A program made the translations under genes and the position numbers. DNA of 62,686 nucleotides from CAYRTD01 sp964426915 (GTDB lineage Bacteria > Bacteroidota > Bacteroidia > Bacteroidales > GCA-2748055): NCBI GenBank assembly GCA_964426915.1, contig CAYRTD010000005.1:1-62686 (forward strand), written 5' to 3'. This document shows, in pieces, positions 24,483-34,461 of this stretch. The notes under the pieces are model-generated. The model worked only from the letters and a program-made list of their open reading frames with translations, had not been told where the DNA came from and did not search any database. How positions within the stretch are numbered: the stretch's first letter is position 1; every line of letters starts with the position of its first letter.

Positions 24483-27353
24483 ATGAAACGAAAACTATTT
24501 TTTACTCTTCTCCTGATGTTAAGTTTTTTATACGGAACTGAACTACTTGCACAGGAGAGCGCTGAAATTGACACTTCCGTCAATGAAAAACTTCCGTTCC
24601 TGAATCTTCATTCCGGTTCTGTTTCTACCCTGGATAATGCCGGTTTTAATACCGGTACAAGGATGAATTTTGCATCCACCCTTGAGGGGGTCGTACCCGG
24701 GCTGGATATTTCTCCGGTTGGAAATGTTCCCGGAGCATATACCAGGATGCTGATAAGAGGAATTGGTTCGGTAAATGGCGGAAATGATCCTCTGATAATA
24801 CTTGATGGAGTACCTTTTGAAAACGCCTCACTCGATGCAGGAGGTTACAGATTTTCAGGCCTCGCTGAGCTGGATCCTGATGATATCGAATCCATACATA
24901 TATTGAAGGATGCCGCTGCTACAGCCATTTATGGTTCCCGTGCAGCAAACGGTGTAATCCAGATTATAACCAAAGACGGAAAAGCTGGTAAAAAACAGAT
25001 CGACTTTTCCTATCGGTACGGGATTTCCTCCACACCTAAAAAACTCGATCTTCTTTCATCAGAGCAATATATATCTACCCTTAATCAGGCTTACAGGAAC
25101 TCATATCCCGACTCTTCCCATGCAGCCCCTGTAAACATGCATACTTATGATGGCTTTTATGCTGAAGAATATGTTGAACAGGTGCCTGATGGTGAGGATA
25201 TTATTCATCAACCCAATCTCAGTAATACTAACTGGTATGAAAATATGCACGATCAGGCAGTTTTCCAGGAAGTAAATATTGGCTGGTCTGGTGGAGATAA
25301 AAAAACACAATATTATATAGGTGCAGGATACCGGGGAGATGAAAGTTTTCTTTATAACGGGAAATATCAACGGGCAAATGCAAGGGTGAATCTCTTGCAT
25401 AAAGTCGGGGAAAGACTGAGTCTGGGTCTGAAAATGTACCTGGTTTCAAATAAGCGTGATGTAAATTCAAAAGAGTGGTTTGAAACTGCACATACAACAG
25501 CTTTACCTGTTTACCCTGTTAAATCACCAACCAATCCGGACATGTACTGGTATGACCAGGAACGGCCGGTTAACATTGAAGCACTTAATGACCATAGCTG
25601 GATTAAAAATGGTGGATTCAGAACTTTTAATACGGCCTTTCTTGAATATAAATTAATGAAGGGACTTAGTTTTCATTCTCTATGGGGCTGGGATTTCCAG
25701 CATTACCTGAATGAAGATTACAAACATCCCTATGTAGCACCGGCGGAAAATGGTCTACTCATTATCAGCAGGTATGACAGATCCAATTGGAGTAGCAATA
25801 ATTATTTGAAATTTGATAATCAATACGGTGATCATCATCTTAATCTAACTACCGGCGTTTCCTTTGAGAACTATTCCTGGAATGGTAATATGATCCATAA
25901 TCCAGGGATGACACTGGTTTTCGTCCATTCGAACGGAGAATCCAATCAAACCCGGCTGGTAGGTGTTTACAGAGACAATTATAGGTTCTATTCCTTATAT
26001 GCAAAGGCAGATTATGGGTTTCAAAATAAATACTTTGCGAGACTAAGCATGAGATCCGATATCTCCAGTAAATTTGGTAAGGATAACAGGACAGGGTATT
26101 TTCCGGCTGCCTCACTTGCCTGGGATATTTCTGCTGAAGATTTTGCTTCAGGAGCCGCATTCCTCAATGAGGCCAGGTTGAGAGTGGGTTATGGCATCGT
26201 TGGTAATGCACAAATAGGCAATTTCAATCATTTAAGTTCTCTTACACAGGGCTTTTACGACAGCCCCTATGTTTCAACCAACGGATACTATTTATATGGA
26301 GAATATCCCGCTGTTATACCGGTTAATATGGCAAACCCGAATCTAGGTCCTGAAAAATCCACCCAGATAAATGCGGGATTAGATTTTTCCGTTCTTAATA
26401 ATCGTTTATCGGGTAGCCTGAATTTTTATCAATACAAAAATTCTGACCAGTTGAATTATACTCCCATTAGCATTTTGTATGGGTATGAAAATACAAACCG
26501 CTGGGAGAATAACGGAGAACTTTCCCTGACAGGGTTTGAAGCTCTTGTTACACCTGTCATTATTAATAATGAAAATGGCTTAAAATGGGCAATTGATTTA
26601 TCCGTTTCTTCGGTAAAAACGATATTGGAAGCATTACCGGAAAACCTCGATCACCTTGAAGGTCATTTCAACAGGGCTTATGAAGGAGAAATAATTGCTG
26701 GTTATTATTTACCCGAATGGGCAGGTGTTGATCCTGAGACGGGTCATGAGCTGATAAGGGATCCCGAAACAGGTGACGCCATAGATGCAGAATTACTTAG
26801 TGATGCGGAATTTTCCGGTTATTCAACATATTTTTCAGATAAAACTCCTTTTCCTAAATATTACGGCGGTATTAATAACAGGTTATCCTTTAAGGGAATT
26901 GATCTGTCATTCCTTTTCAGTTTCAGAAGCGGACATACCCTGCTGGATCTTGGAGAACAATCATTGAGCTATGTGAATTCATCGATGACGGGGAGTGCCG
27001 AACTTGCAAATGGATGGACTGCTTCCACACCGACCGATACACCGCTACTCTATGATACGGAGATGTCGCACAGGGTTACATCACGGTTTATGCATGATGC
27101 TTCTTATGTGAGATTACAACGTCTGAACATTGGATATACCTTACCTTCTGCTATTTCCAACAGGCTTCTCATGCAGAAAACGAAGATATACATATCGGGT
27201 CAGAATCTGCTCACTTTTAGTTCGTTTCCGGGATACGACCCTAATGGACTTTACAGTGCCTATAGCAGCATGGCAAATATGGATGCCGGTTTGCTCATGT
27301 TTGATCCGCCTCAGCCCAGAACAATACTGATAGGCATAGATTTCACTTTTTAA
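24483..27353 (+). CDS. SusC-like TonB-dependent outer-membrane transporter (first copy)
   Basis: The ATG at 24483 (MKRKLFFTLLLMLSFLYG) opens a signal peptide cut after LLA; the in-frame ATG at 24381 only adds a leader. The 956-residue protein has a plug domain (about 45-165) with LIRGIGSVNGGNDPLIILDG, DPDDIESIHILKDAAATAIYG and SRAANGVIQIITK, then a 22-strand-type barrel ending in an aromatic residue (GIDFTF). It would import oligosaccharides together with the SusD encoded next. Unlike the second SusC it has no N-terminal carboxypeptidase-like domain ahead of the plug. It is the first gene of the main transport operon. Confidence 0.93.
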   Translation: MKRKLFFTLLLMLSFLYGTELLAQESAEIDTSVNEKLPFLNLHSGSVSTLDNAGFNTGTRMNFASTLEGVVPGLDISPVGNVPGAYTRMLIRGIGSVNGGNDPLIILDGVPFENASLDAGGYRFSGLAELDPDDIESIHILKDAAATAIYGSRAANGVIQIITKDGKAGKKQIDFSYRYGISSTPKKLDLLSSEQYISTLNQAYRNSYPDSSHAAPVNMHTYDGFYAEEYVEQVPDGEDIIHQPNLSNTNWYENMHDQAVFQEVNIGWSGGDKKTQYYIGAGYRGDESFLYNGKYQRANARVNLLHKVGERLSLGLKMYLVSNKRDVNSKEWFETAHTTALPVYPVKSPTNPDMYWYDQERPVNIEALNDHSWIKNGGFRTFNTAFLEYKLMKGLSFHSLWGWDFQHYLNEDYKHPYVAPAENGLLIISRYDRSNWSSNNYLKFDNQYGDHHLNLTTGVSFENYSWNGNMIHNPGMTLVFVHSNGESNQTRLVGVYRDNYRFYSLYAKADYGFQNKYFARLSMRSDISSKFGKDNRTGYFPAASLAWDISAEDFASGAAFLNEARLRVGYGIVGNAQIGNFNHLSSLTQGFYDSPYVSTNGYYLYGEYPAVIPVNMANPNLGPEKSTQINAGLDFSVLNNRLSGSLNFYQYKNSDQLNYTPISILYGYENTNRWENNGELSLTGFEALVTPVIINNENGLKWAIDLSVSSVKTILEALPENLDHLEGHFNRAYEGEIIAGYYLPEWAGVDPETGHELIRDPETGDAIDAELLSDAEFSGYSTYFSDKTPFPKYYGGINNRLSFKGIDLSFLFSFRSGHTLLDLGEQSLSYVNSSMTGSAELANGWTASTPTDTPLLYDTEMSHRVTSRFMHDASYVRLQRLNIGYTLPSAISNRLLMQKTKIYISGQNLLTFSSFPGYDPNGLYSAYSSMANMDAGLLMFDPPQPRTILIGIDFTF

Positions 27354-27366
27354 ATGATCTGAAAAA

Positions 27367-28977
27367 ATGATGAAAATGAAAAAATATATATTTCTGTTAG
27401 GTGTTGCTTTTATGACACTTACATTCACTTCCTGTGAAGAGTGGATTGATGAAACGGAAACTGAACCACTCATTACAACCGAAGGTTTTTTCGCATCGGT
27501 TATCGATCTGGAACGGTTGTTAAACGGGTCTTATGCTGCCCTTCTGGGTTTCCAGGGAGAAGGGCTGGCTTCCGCTCCCTTTTTAGTTTCAGCCCTGAAC
27601 GGCGATCTGGTTGCTCCCTACCCCTATAAAGAATCTGAAATATCACCGGTGCTCATGGCGATCTATGAAAGACAGAATGCACTGACAGGAGAAGGATCAC
27701 CAGGCTGGGATATGATAAAATATGGATCCAGGGCAATAAATAATGCCAATATGGTAATTGATGCCCTTGAAAACGGAAGTCTTGAAAATGATCCGGACTA
27801 TCTTTATAATCAGGAAAGAATGCGGGGTGAAGCTTATCTTTTAAGAGCATTGGCGAATTTTCAAATAACCAAAATGGTGGCCAAGCAATATAATACCGCC
27901 ACATCTTCTTCTGACCCCGCCGGCTATTATCCCCTTAAACCTGTATATGACAAGGCAGATTATCCTGAGGAAAGAGTTACGGTTGAAGAGGCCTACAGGC
28001 TAATGTTAGAAGATTCAGAAAAAGCGAGAGAATTACTTCCTGAACGTTGGGATCTTGCTTACAAGCAATTTGGCGAAACTTTTGTTTATGAGTCGTTATA
28101 CTACTGGAATGTCAGAAGATTTAATGCAGATGTTGCCAGAGCCCTTATGGCTGAACTTTACTTTCAGATGAACGATTTTCCCAATGCCAAAACAGTATGC
28201 GATGACTTACTGGGAGATACCCCGGGAGAATCAACCAGGTATCCTCTTTCTGGTATGGCAGATCTTTCCAGTGATGTTTATGGCTCAAAAAGGCAGAATC
28301 CTTATGGTCCTTATATTGTTGATATCGACACTATAGGCGATGATAGACCTTATGAACCTTCTGCAGAAATTATCTGTGATTTCTATGGTAGCTCAAAAAG
28401 TGTTTATGCGCCAAACCTTGATGGAAATGCCTGGGGATATTATATGACCCCTCCCCCCGATCAGGAGCAGGGCAGAAGTAAACTGGGTGAACAAGGACTG
28501 GGATGGTTCGTAATGAGTGAGAGATTTTTGACTTACCTTGATTGGGATTATTCCGATGCACGTTCTTTTTTCTTTGTGGATGAAATAGAAGATGATGATT
28601 ATAATTACTGGTACTGGCCCGTGAAATTTGCTTTAAAAAATCTTAACGTGCTCTGGTACCGTTCAGCGGAATTTTTCCTGATGAGAGCGGAGTGTAATGC
28701 CAGGATGGGAAATGATGAAGATGCCAAACTGGATCTGAACTATGTGAGAAACAGAGCTGATCTTCAGGATTACGATGATGATCCTTACGTCTTTGATAAT
28801 CTTGTAGAAGAAATAATACGTGAAAGAGCAAGAGAATTATATGTTGAGAATAACCGGTACTGGGATCTGCTAAGACTCGGAGCTCTTACAGGCAGCGACC
28901 TTCCCGCAGGTGAGAGAGCATCGTCCACTGCCTGGGATTCTCCTGATCTGTTATTCCCTTTACCTGAACTTTATTAA
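27367..28977 (+). CDS. SusD/RagB-like glycan-binding lipoprotein (first copy)
   Basis: A 536-residue surface lipoprotein with a signal peptide ending FTSC (C23). The alpha-helical SusD fold shows in EGFFASVIDLERLLNGSYAAL, GEAYLLRALANFQI, VEEAYRLMLEDSEKA, LWYRSAEFFLMRAECNARMG, LNYVRNRA and ERARELYVENNRYWDLLRLG. It begins 13 bp after the first susC and forms a lid on that transporter. Two or three close ATG codons (MMKMKK) make the exact start uncertain by a few residues. A Tyr/Asp-rich stretch (DDDYNYWYWPVKF) near residue 410 could be ligand-facing. Confidence 0.93.
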   Translation: MMKMKKYIFLLGVAFMTLTFTSCEEWIDETETEPLITTEGFFASVIDLERLLNGSYAALLGFQGEGLASAPFLVSALNGDLVAPYPYKESEISPVLMAIYERQNALTGEGSPGWDMIKYGSRAINNANMVIDALENGSLENDPDYLYNQERMRGEAYLLRALANFQITKMVAKQYNTATSSSDPAGYYPLKPVYDKADYPEERVTVEEAYRLMLEDSEKARELLPERWDLAYKQFGETFVYESLYYWNVRRFNADVARALMAELYFQMNDFPNAKTVCDDLLGDTPGESTRYPLSGMADLSSDVYGSKRQNPYGPYIVDIDTIGDDRPYEPSAEIICDFYGSSKSVYAPNLDGNAWGYYMTPPPDQEQGRSKLGEQGLGWFVMSERFLTYLDWDYSDARSFFFVDEIEDDDYNYWYWPVKFALKNLNVLWYRSAEFFLMRAECNARMGNDEDAKLDLNYVRNRADLQDYDDDPYVFDNLVEEIIRERARELYVENNRYWDLLRLGALTGSDLPAGERASSTAWDSPDLLFPLPELY

Positions 28978-29079
28978 TAAAATGAAAAAAAAATGCACGG
29001 AAGTAAATGCTTTAGCCAGGAACACAGCTTTAATATGCAGTTTCCTCATTCATTCCTGCAAACAATAAATATTCAACAA

Positions 29080-32000
29080 ATGAAAAGAAAACTACTGCTA
29101 TTTACGGTCTTTTTATTATGCTTCGCAGTTTCGCTTATGGCTCAGAAAAGGGAAGTAACAGGTACCGTAATTGACAAAGACGGAACTCCGTTAATGGGTG
29201 TTACCGTTATCGAAACAGGTACAACTAATGGAACCATAACCGATACCCGGGGAAACTTCACCATTAGTATCGATCCGGAAAGCAAACTTACTTTCAGGTT
29301 TGTAGGGCTCGCCACCAGAACGGTTGAGGTCACTTCCGATGATATGATCGTCGAAATGAAGGAAGATTTCCTCAATCTCGATGAAGTACAAGTGGTAGCA
29401 TATGGTACAAAAACCAAACGTGAAATTTCAGGATCTATATCAAGCATAGATAGTGAGGTAATCGAGGGGAATATAAACACATCTGTAATTTCCGGACTTA
29501 CAGGCCGGAGCGCTGGTCTTGATATTTCCAATTCGGCCGATGGTCGAAATGCTTCAATAAGAGTAAGGGGTGTATCTTCTTTAAAATCAGATTCGGACCC
29601 GCTCGTAGTCGTTGATGGGATGCCAACTGGTCAGGGACTGAATGAAATTAATCCTCAGGATATTAGTTCAATTGATGTATTAAAAGATGCCGCAGCTTCC
29701 ATACTCTATGGATCACGGGCTGCCAATGGGGTAATACTGATAACCACTAAACAGGGTGAGACAGGGAAAACCAAAGTCAATGTGAGTTATCAGCATGGTT
29801 TTCTTTTACCTTCTGTTACCGATATACCCACAATGAATGCAGAACAATGGAGATCTGTGTATACAACTGCCGCAACGAACCGTTATGGAGAAGCTGCCCG
29901 TTTTGACAACCCTTCCGATGGTGTCGACGGCTTTTATTCATGGGATCAGTATGATCCTGACACAGGAGAACTGCTTCATGAAGCTTCAAACTATGATACC
30001 GATTGGCTGGAAATGGTGATGAAAGATAATGGTAGTTTTGATCGTTTTACTCTAAGCGCCTCCGGTGGTTCTGAAAAGACTACTTTTTATGCCTCCGCAT
30101 TGTACAGAAAAGATGATGGTTACCTCCAGGCTACTGATGAGCAAAGGATTAACTTCCGGTTAAATGTCAGACATAATTTTAACAAATGGTTGCGGGCAGG
30201 AATCAATCTGTCCGGAAACTATCGTGAACCCGATGCCTTCAGTGGAATGGGAGGATATAAAACTGCACAAACAAGTGCTTTACCGATCTATCCCCTTATG
30301 TCACCTTCAAATCCCGATCGTTACTGGTATGAATCCCAGCTTGCACCAAATTTTGTTGCAGAGCATAACTATTCTGCCAGCTTCAAAAAAAATCTCGGTT
30401 TCCTTAATTCTGTATTTTTGGAACTTGAACCCCTGGAAAACCTGATCATTCGTTCAGAGTGGCAAAGCGATTATTCCGTGAATGAGTCCCAGAACTGGAG
30501 TCATCCCTATATAAATCCTCCGGGTACCGGCGCGGGTGGAGGATTTGGCATGACCACCGTAAATAAGAATGAAGGCCATACATGGAATACCAATAATACT
30601 GCTGAATACAATACCTCCGTGGGAGATCATAAACTGGGGCTTCTTATTGGGGGGAATGTTCTGAGTGGTTATGGAGGAAGCAGTACCGCTTTTCAGGAAC
30701 AAATACCCAATACTACCTTTAAATTTAGTAACGGACAGTACGATCGCCTTGAGCGTGTGGCTTCCGGTTGGGGAAGCAGAAGATTCGTTTCAGGACTTTC
30801 AAGATTAAATTATTCCTTTAAAGACAGGTATTTCCTTGAGGGATCCTACAGGAAAGACGGATCATCTAAATTCGGAAGCGATATGCGCTGGGGCGATTTT
30901 GCCGGTATCTCAGGAAGCTGGATTTTTAGTGACGAAGCTTTTTTTGAGAATATCTTGCCTTTCCTCTATTTCGGCCGTTTCAGGGCAAGCTGGGGAGAAG
31001 TTGGAAATGCCCAAACCGGTGGTGATTTTGAGTATCTGGGAACTTCTCTTACCTGGTTTAATTATGGGGGCTATCGCGGAGAGGGCTTTGAAAATATTGG
31101 AAATTCTTCGCTCCAATGGGAAACAACCAAACAAACGGATATAGGCATGGATGTTGCCCTTTTCAGGGGTCGAATTTCACTTAATATAGATTATTACCAT
31201 AAATTATCGGAAGACCTCTTATTATCTTACCGTATAGGTCAGTTTCATGGCTACTGGAGTTCCAGTATTACTCAGAATGTAGGTTCTCTACAGTTTAAAG
31301 GCTGGGAGTATACCCTCCGAACGATCAATTTTGAAAGTTCGAGGGACGGATTTCGCTGGATAACGGATATTAACCTGACAACTCAACAGTCAGAAGTTCT
31401 GAAACTATCAAATAATGCACATAATCTCGTTGATCAGGCAAATATTGCTGTTGTGGGGCAACCTCTTGGATCATACTACCTTGCCCAGTGGGCTGGAGTT
31501 CACCCGGTTACCGGCCATGAATTGATTTACGATGTTGATCCTGTAAATTTTCTCCTTAACCCTGCCGCTACATACCTGAAAGATCTAACCGGCGGAGTGA
31601 TGGACGCACATACTATGCTCGATGGAGAATATCTGAATAACAGGGTGATTGATCCCGATAAATCTCCCTATCCTGATTTTTATGGAGGATTCACAAATAC
31701 ATTTATGTATAAAGGAATCGAATTATCGGTTCACCTGGCATATCAGTTCGGAAATTGGTATTACGATAATATGGAACAAAGTAAAAGCTATATCTCTGCT
31801 ACTTCAAATGGTTCACCAGAATTACTCAATGGATGGACCCGGGAAAATCCGACAAATATTCCTCTGATACTGGATTCTCCTATGGGAGGAAGATTTAATT
31901 CAAGGTTTTTGTATGATGCCTCTTATGTCAGATTGCGGGATGTATCGCTGGGATATTATTTACCTGAAAATATTCTTTCAGGATTAAAAATTGAAAAGTT

Positions 32001-32163
32001 CAGAATTTTTGCAAAAGCACAGAACACTTATCTGTGGACACGCTGGCCGGGAATTGAACCTGAAGCAACTTTTGAACCAGATGACAATATTAGTCCCGGA
32101 ATCAGAGGCTTCGTTAAGCCTATGGCCATGACATATGTTTTGGGAATTGAAATTGGTTTTTAA
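29080..32163 (+). CDS. SusC-like TonB-dependent outer-membrane transporter (second copy)
   Basis: A 1027-residue transporter. The ATG at 29080 starts a signal peptide (MKRKLLLFTVFLLCFAVSL). Next come an N-terminal carboxypeptidase-like domain (VTGTVIDKDGTPLMGVTVIE, about 25-100) and the spacer LDEVQVVAYGTKTKREISG. The plug has IRVRGVSSLKSDSDPLVVVDG, DVLKDAAASILYG and SRAANGVILITTK, followed by a long barrel ending IEIGF. It is clearly related to, but not a recent duplicate of, the first SusC, so it may carry a different oligosaccharide or size class. It begins 103 bp after the first susD. Confidence 0.94.
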   Translation: MKRKLLLFTVFLLCFAVSLMAQKREVTGTVIDKDGTPLMGVTVIETGTTNGTITDTRGNFTISIDPESKLTFRFVGLATRTVEVTSDDMIVEMKEDFLNLDEVQVVAYGTKTKREISGSISSIDSEVIEGNINTSVISGLTGRSAGLDISNSADGRNASIRVRGVSSLKSDSDPLVVVDGMPTGQGLNEINPQDISSIDVLKDAAASILYGSRAANGVILITTKQGETGKTKVNVSYQHGFLLPSVTDIPTMNAEQWRSVYTTAATNRYGEAARFDNPSDGVDGFYSWDQYDPDTGELLHEASNYDTDWLEMVMKDNGSFDRFTLSASGGSEKTTFYASALYRKDDGYLQATDEQRINFRLNVRHNFNKWLRAGINLSGNYREPDAFSGMGGYKTAQTSALPIYPLMSPSNPDRYWYESQLAPNFVAEHNYSASFKKNLGFLNSVFLELEPLENLIIRSEWQSDYSVNESQNWSHPYINPPGTGAGGGFGMTTVNKNEGHTWNTNNTAEYNTSVGDHKLGLLIGGNVLSGYGGSSTAFQEQIPNTTFKFSNGQYDRLERVASGWGSRRFVSGLSRLNYSFKDRYFLEGSYRKDGSSKFGSDMRWGDFAGISGSWIFSDEAFFENILPFLYFGRFRASWGEVGNAQTGGDFEYLGTSLTWFNYGGYRGEGFENIGNSSLQWETTKQTDIGMDVALFRGRISLNIDYYHKLSEDLLLSYRIGQFHGYWSSSITQNVGSLQFKGWEYTLRTINFESSRDGFRWITDINLTTQQSEVLKLSNNAHNLVDQANIAVVGQPLGSYYLAQWAGVHPVTGHELIYDVDPVNFLLNPAATYLKDLTGGVMDAHTMLDGEYLNNRVIDPDKSPYPDFYGGFTNTFMYKGIELSVHLAYQFGNWYYDNMEQSKSYISATSNGSPELLNGWTRENPTNIPLILDSPMGGRFNSRFLYDASYVRLRDVSLGYYLPENILSGLKIEKFRIFAKAQNTYLWTRWPGIEPEATFEPDDNISPGIRGFVKPMAMTYVLGIEIGF

Positions 32164-32185
32164 AAAAGATAACAATCATAATAAT

Positions 32186-33835
32186 ATGGACAGATTTTTT
32201 AAAATTTCGGTATTCGTTTTAATGATGGTATTTATTTTCCCATCATGTGAAAAAGCATTTAATGATTTTTTGGATGAACCCCGTATTGAAGGGAAAACAT
32301 CAACCGAAGATTACTGGGCGGCAGTAGCAGAAATGGATAAACTCATGAACGGAGGTTATGCGGTTGGTCTCGGTTTTGCAGGCAATGGCCTGGGTGCGAG
32401 CGTGTTTATGGTCGCAGCGCTTCCGGGTGATTTTGTTGCTCCTTATGAGCCCAATTATTCCCAGCTCGCCCTTACTGATCATTACCAGCGAAAAAATAAT
32501 ATTACAAACTGGGCTAGCCATACCAGGGTACTGCAGTATGCAAGTAACTCGGAGAATATCGCAAACGCAATAATAGAACATCTTGAATCCGGAGACTATG
32601 ATTCTGATCCTGATTTTAAGGTATTGGGCAAGATATTACTCGGTGAAGCCTATGCTATGCGTGCATTAATTAACCTGGAATATACAAGGTACTTCGGTAA
32701 ACAATATCATTCCAGTACGCTAAATACAAAAGCCTGGCTATATCGCAGAGCTTTCATTCAATCTGTGCAGGATGGCTATAAAAGCCGGGAAACCGTCGGA
32801 GATTCCTATCGTTTTCTTTTAGAAGATGTTGACAGGGCTATCGAACTTCTTCCCGTGGAATATGATCCCGAAATCCATCCTCAGACTTATGGAAGCAATC
32901 GCTTCCATAAAGATTTCGCCAGAGCCCTTAAAGCGGAAATACTCTTCCAGATGAATGATTTTGAAAATTGTCTGGAAGTGGTAAATGATCTGCTTGGAGG
33001 CACTGCCGGAAATCCGGCAAAATATCCCCTGGAGCAGCATGATCCGGAAACCCCGGAATCCGGCTATCCCTGGGATGTATATTATCGTTATGTAAATGAA
33101 AGCTATGGGCCTTCAAAACAGCAGGAAGTTATTTTCTCCTTCGCCTCCGATGCCGGAACCAGTCCTGTAAGAGCTGATAAAAACTGGGCCTGGGCCATGT
33201 TCCTGCCACCTAAAACAGATGAGGGTCAATCAAGAGCCGATTTTGAAAACCCAGGAAAAAGGGGGAGTTATCGGATGAGTCAGCATTTTATTGATTATGT
33301 CGATTTCGATGAGGTGAATGATCTGAGATTCCAGGAACTTATCGATGTGATTGTATCATCCGATGACAATAATACTTACTGGTGGCCAATTAAATACCAT
33401 ATGGTGAGTAATTCACCTAACGGACCTAATATTTTATGGTTTCGTTCCGGAGTATTTTTGCTAATGCGTGCAGAATGCAATGCAAGACTGGGTAACACTG
33501 CCGATGCCATTGCAGATCTCAATGCTGTGCGGAACCGTGCAGGACTTACCGATTACAGTGGGTCATCGGATGATAGCGGAGATCTTGTTCAGGATATCAT
33601 AAAAGAGAGAGCCAGGGAAATGTTCCTGGAGAGATATCGCATCTGGGAACTCTTAAGACTTGGTGCTGTCGACGGCACCTTAATTGGCCAGGGCGACAGG
33701 CTAATTGTTCCTGCTTCTAATCCCGGTTTTGATGCACTGCATACCGGACCAGGCATGATACCTTGGGACAGTGATATATGGCCATATGCTATTCCTACCA
33801 ATGAATCTATTTATAATCCGGAAATACTAAACTAA
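32186..33835 (+). CDS. SusD/RagB-like glycan-binding lipoprotein (second copy)
   Basis: A 549-residue lipoprotein with a signal peptide ending FIFPSC. SusD features are YWAAVAEMDKLMNGGYAVG, LLGEAYAMRALINLEYTR, DSYRFLLEDVDRAIELLP, LWFRSGVFLLMRAECNARLG, LNAVRNRAGL and ERAREMFLERYRIWELLRLG. The in-frame ATG at 32135 overlaps the end of susC; the signal peptide fixes the start at 32186. It pairs with the second SusC, 22 bp upstream. It shares the same helical framework as the first SusD, but the loops likely to touch ligand differ. Confidence 0.93.
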   Translation: MDRFFKISVFVLMMVFIFPSCEKAFNDFLDEPRIEGKTSTEDYWAAVAEMDKLMNGGYAVGLGFAGNGLGASVFMVAALPGDFVAPYEPNYSQLALTDHYQRKNNITNWASHTRVLQYASNSENIANAIIEHLESGDYDSDPDFKVLGKILLGEAYAMRALINLEYTRYFGKQYHSSTLNTKAWLYRRAFIQSVQDGYKSRETVGDSYRFLLEDVDRAIELLPVEYDPEIHPQTYGSNRFHKDFARALKAEILFQMNDFENCLEVVNDLLGGTAGNPAKYPLEQHDPETPESGYPWDVYYRYVNESYGPSKQQEVIFSFASDAGTSPVRADKNWAWAMFLPPKTDEGQSRADFENPGKRGSYRMSQHFIDYVDFDEVNDLRFQELIDVIVSSDDNNTYWWPIKYHMVSNSPNGPNILWFRSGVFLLMRAECNARLGNTADAIADLNAVRNRAGLTDYSGSSDDSGDLVQDIIKERAREMFLERYRIWELLRLGAVDGTLIGQGDRLIVPASNPGFDALHTGPGMIPWDSDIWPYAIPTNESIYNPEILN

Positions 33836-33848
33836 ATTTTGTTCTGAA

Positions 33849-34436
33849 ATGAATACGAAAACAAAAAATATTTTTCTTTTCCTGGCGGCTCTTTTAATAA
33901 TTGCAGCCTGTGATGAGGAATATCAGCAACCTTATAATACCAGAATTGAACCGTCAGAATCCGGTCTGGAAGGGAGATGGGAAGGTGTAGAGTTAACCAA
34001 GGATTTTGCCAAGCAGCTTCTGGATTCATTGGGCAATACAGTTACTGATGAAAAAAACAGAACTGTATGGTACGATACTTCGGTTACCCTTACACAGGAT
34101 AAATGGAATGAATATATCGAATTTCAAATCCTGCAGGAGACTGATACTTTTACGATAAGTAATAACCTTGACAGTCTGAATTCCGGAATCGAAACCCAGG
34201 TTCTGAATATGCCATTGAGCACAGGTCACTGGGCAATAACCAGGACCTTAGACCCGGAGAATGAAAGCAACGATGTTTCATCGCTGACTTTTTATGATCC
34301 GAAGGACCCTCATAATTCTCTCTCATCTATAATGTGGACTATAATGGAACAAAGCCCGGACGAAATTACTTTTCAGTACTCTTTCGGTAGCGCTTCCTAT
34401 GACACATTGTTTACGAAAACTTTTCAGAAACTTTAA
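33849..34436 (+). CDS. Small surface lipoprotein of the glycan locus
   Basis: A 195-residue protein with a lipoprotein signal (LLIIAACDEE). The mature part is predicted beta-rich, with an early segment SGLEGRWEGVELT reminiscent of lipocalin-like lipoproteins and strand-like stretches WNEYIEFQIL, GHWAITRTL and PDEITFQYSF. No catalytic motif or family was recognised. It sits 13 bp after the second susD, the place usually held by SusE/F-type glycan-binding lipoproteins, so a surface glycan-binding role is plausible but inferred from position only. Confidence 0.6.
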   Translation: MNTKTKNIFLFLAALLIIAACDEEYQQPYNTRIEPSESGLEGRWEGVELTKDFAKQLLDSLGNTVTDEKNRTVWYDTSVTLTQDKWNEYIEFQILQETDTFTISNNLDSLNSGIETQVLNMPLSTGHWAITRTLDPENESNDVSSLTFYDPKDPHNSLSSIMWTIMEQSPDEITFQYSFGSASYDTLFTKTFQKL

Positions 34437-34461
34437 TTATTAAATTTGTTAATTTAAAACC

